From positions 1-32,744 of the forward strand of contig JADYUE010000026.1 in NCBI GenBank assembly GCA_021531615.1: a DNA stretch of 32,744 nucleotides, written 5' to 3'. The translations under genes and the position numbers were made by a program. Below, piece by piece: positions 32,671-32,744 of this stretch (positions are counted from its first letter, which is position 1; the number at the start of each line of letters is the position of its first letter). Source of the stretch: Fusobacterium varium. GTDB taxonomy: Bacteria; Fusobacteriota; Fusobacteriia; Fusobacteriales; Fusobacteriaceae. Under the pieces are notes generated by a model. It was given only the letters and a program-made list of their open reading frames with translations. It was not told the DNA's origin and did not search any database.

Positions 32671-32744
32671 GTTGGTAGAAAAAACAAATAAATTTTCAAG
32701 TAACTCCAGTGATTTTCGCTGGAGTTATTTTGTTGCCAATAAAT
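32653..32744. mobile_element. Terminus of a probable ISL3-family insertion sequence (partial)
   Basis: From the tip GGCTCTTTGTCAAATAGTG the sequence continues to the window end without coding capacity. It contains a 9-bp hairpin TAACTCCAG/CTGGAGTTA (32701-32727) followed by TTTT, likely a terminator near the element's end. The transposase would lie beyond the window. The family call rests on the tip sequence alone. Confidence 0.6.
32701..32731. terminator. Hairpin near the insertion-sequence end
   Basis: TAACTCCAG (32701-32709) and CTGGAGTTA (32719-32727) with a 9-nt loop, followed by TTTTG on the plus strand and flanked by T/A-rich sequence on the other. It could stop read-through into or out of the element. 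Confidence 0.6.

Overview
The window is AT-rich chromosomal DNA that looks like it comes from a Fusobacterium-type anaerobe. This is an inference. It rests on strong A/T codon bias, a folate-dependent TrmFO, short Pta plus AckA next to a single-chain pyruvate:ferredoxin oxidoreductase, class II FBPase (GlpX), and protein sequences that read like fusobacterial homologues. No rRNA gene, CRISPR array or prophage was seen. Most of the window is housekeeping; mobile DNA sits at both edges.

Left edge (1-4100). A tnpB gene (IS200/IS605-type) runs off the window on the minus strand. It is followed by about 600 bp of AT-rich spacer and then a plus-strand gene for a small SigH-like sigma factor. That gene shares a strong bidirectional terminator with a small secreted protein on the minus strand. 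A minus-strand array of seven tRNA genes (transcribed Gly-Lys-Glu-Val-Asp-Thr-Leu) has a clear promoter and a perfect-palindrome terminator. A small two-helix membrane protein follows, and then a 388-bp spacer holding a 163-bp imperfect inverted-repeat element nested inside a second pair of inverted repeats.

Minus-strand block (4100-11914). yitT comes first in coordinates. Upstream of it in transcription is the compact cluster ftsI-type PBP, priA, def, an FtsB/DivIC-like gene and glpX, with gaps of about 8-30 bp. This cluster joins septal wall synthesis, replication restart, N-terminal protein maturation and gluconeogenesis. A DUF2023-type gene with its own promoter and terminator is divergent from uvrB.

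Plus-strand block (12031-25206). A long co-directional run: uvrB, xseA, a TPR protein, dprA, topA, trmFO, a Xer-type recombinase, hslV, yqeH, a pilin-like membrane protein and a COG2509-type flavoprotein, ended by a hairpin terminator. It is rich in DNA repair, recombination and topology functions. The trmFO-xer-hslV order matches the Bacillus trmFO-codV-clpQ neighbourhood, but hslU does not follow, and the Xer protein lacks two of the expected catalytic residues.

Right block (25221-32612). ftsY has its own promoter. pta-ackA and nifJ then form the pyruvate-to-acetate energy module: PFOR makes acetyl-CoA and reduced ferredoxin, Pta makes acetyl phosphate, and AckA makes ATP and acetate. These three genes use far more C-ending codons than the rest of the window, as expected for highly expressed genes. 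NifJ carries an unusual Cys/His-rich insertion. After the nifJ terminator the window ends in what looks like the terminus of an ISL3-type insertion sequence, preceded by an 18-bp duplicate of its tip.

I found no clearly new multi-gene system. The best leads are the catalytically altered Xer protein beside an hslU-less hslV, the NifJ insertion, the nested inverted-repeat element, and the structured pta leader.
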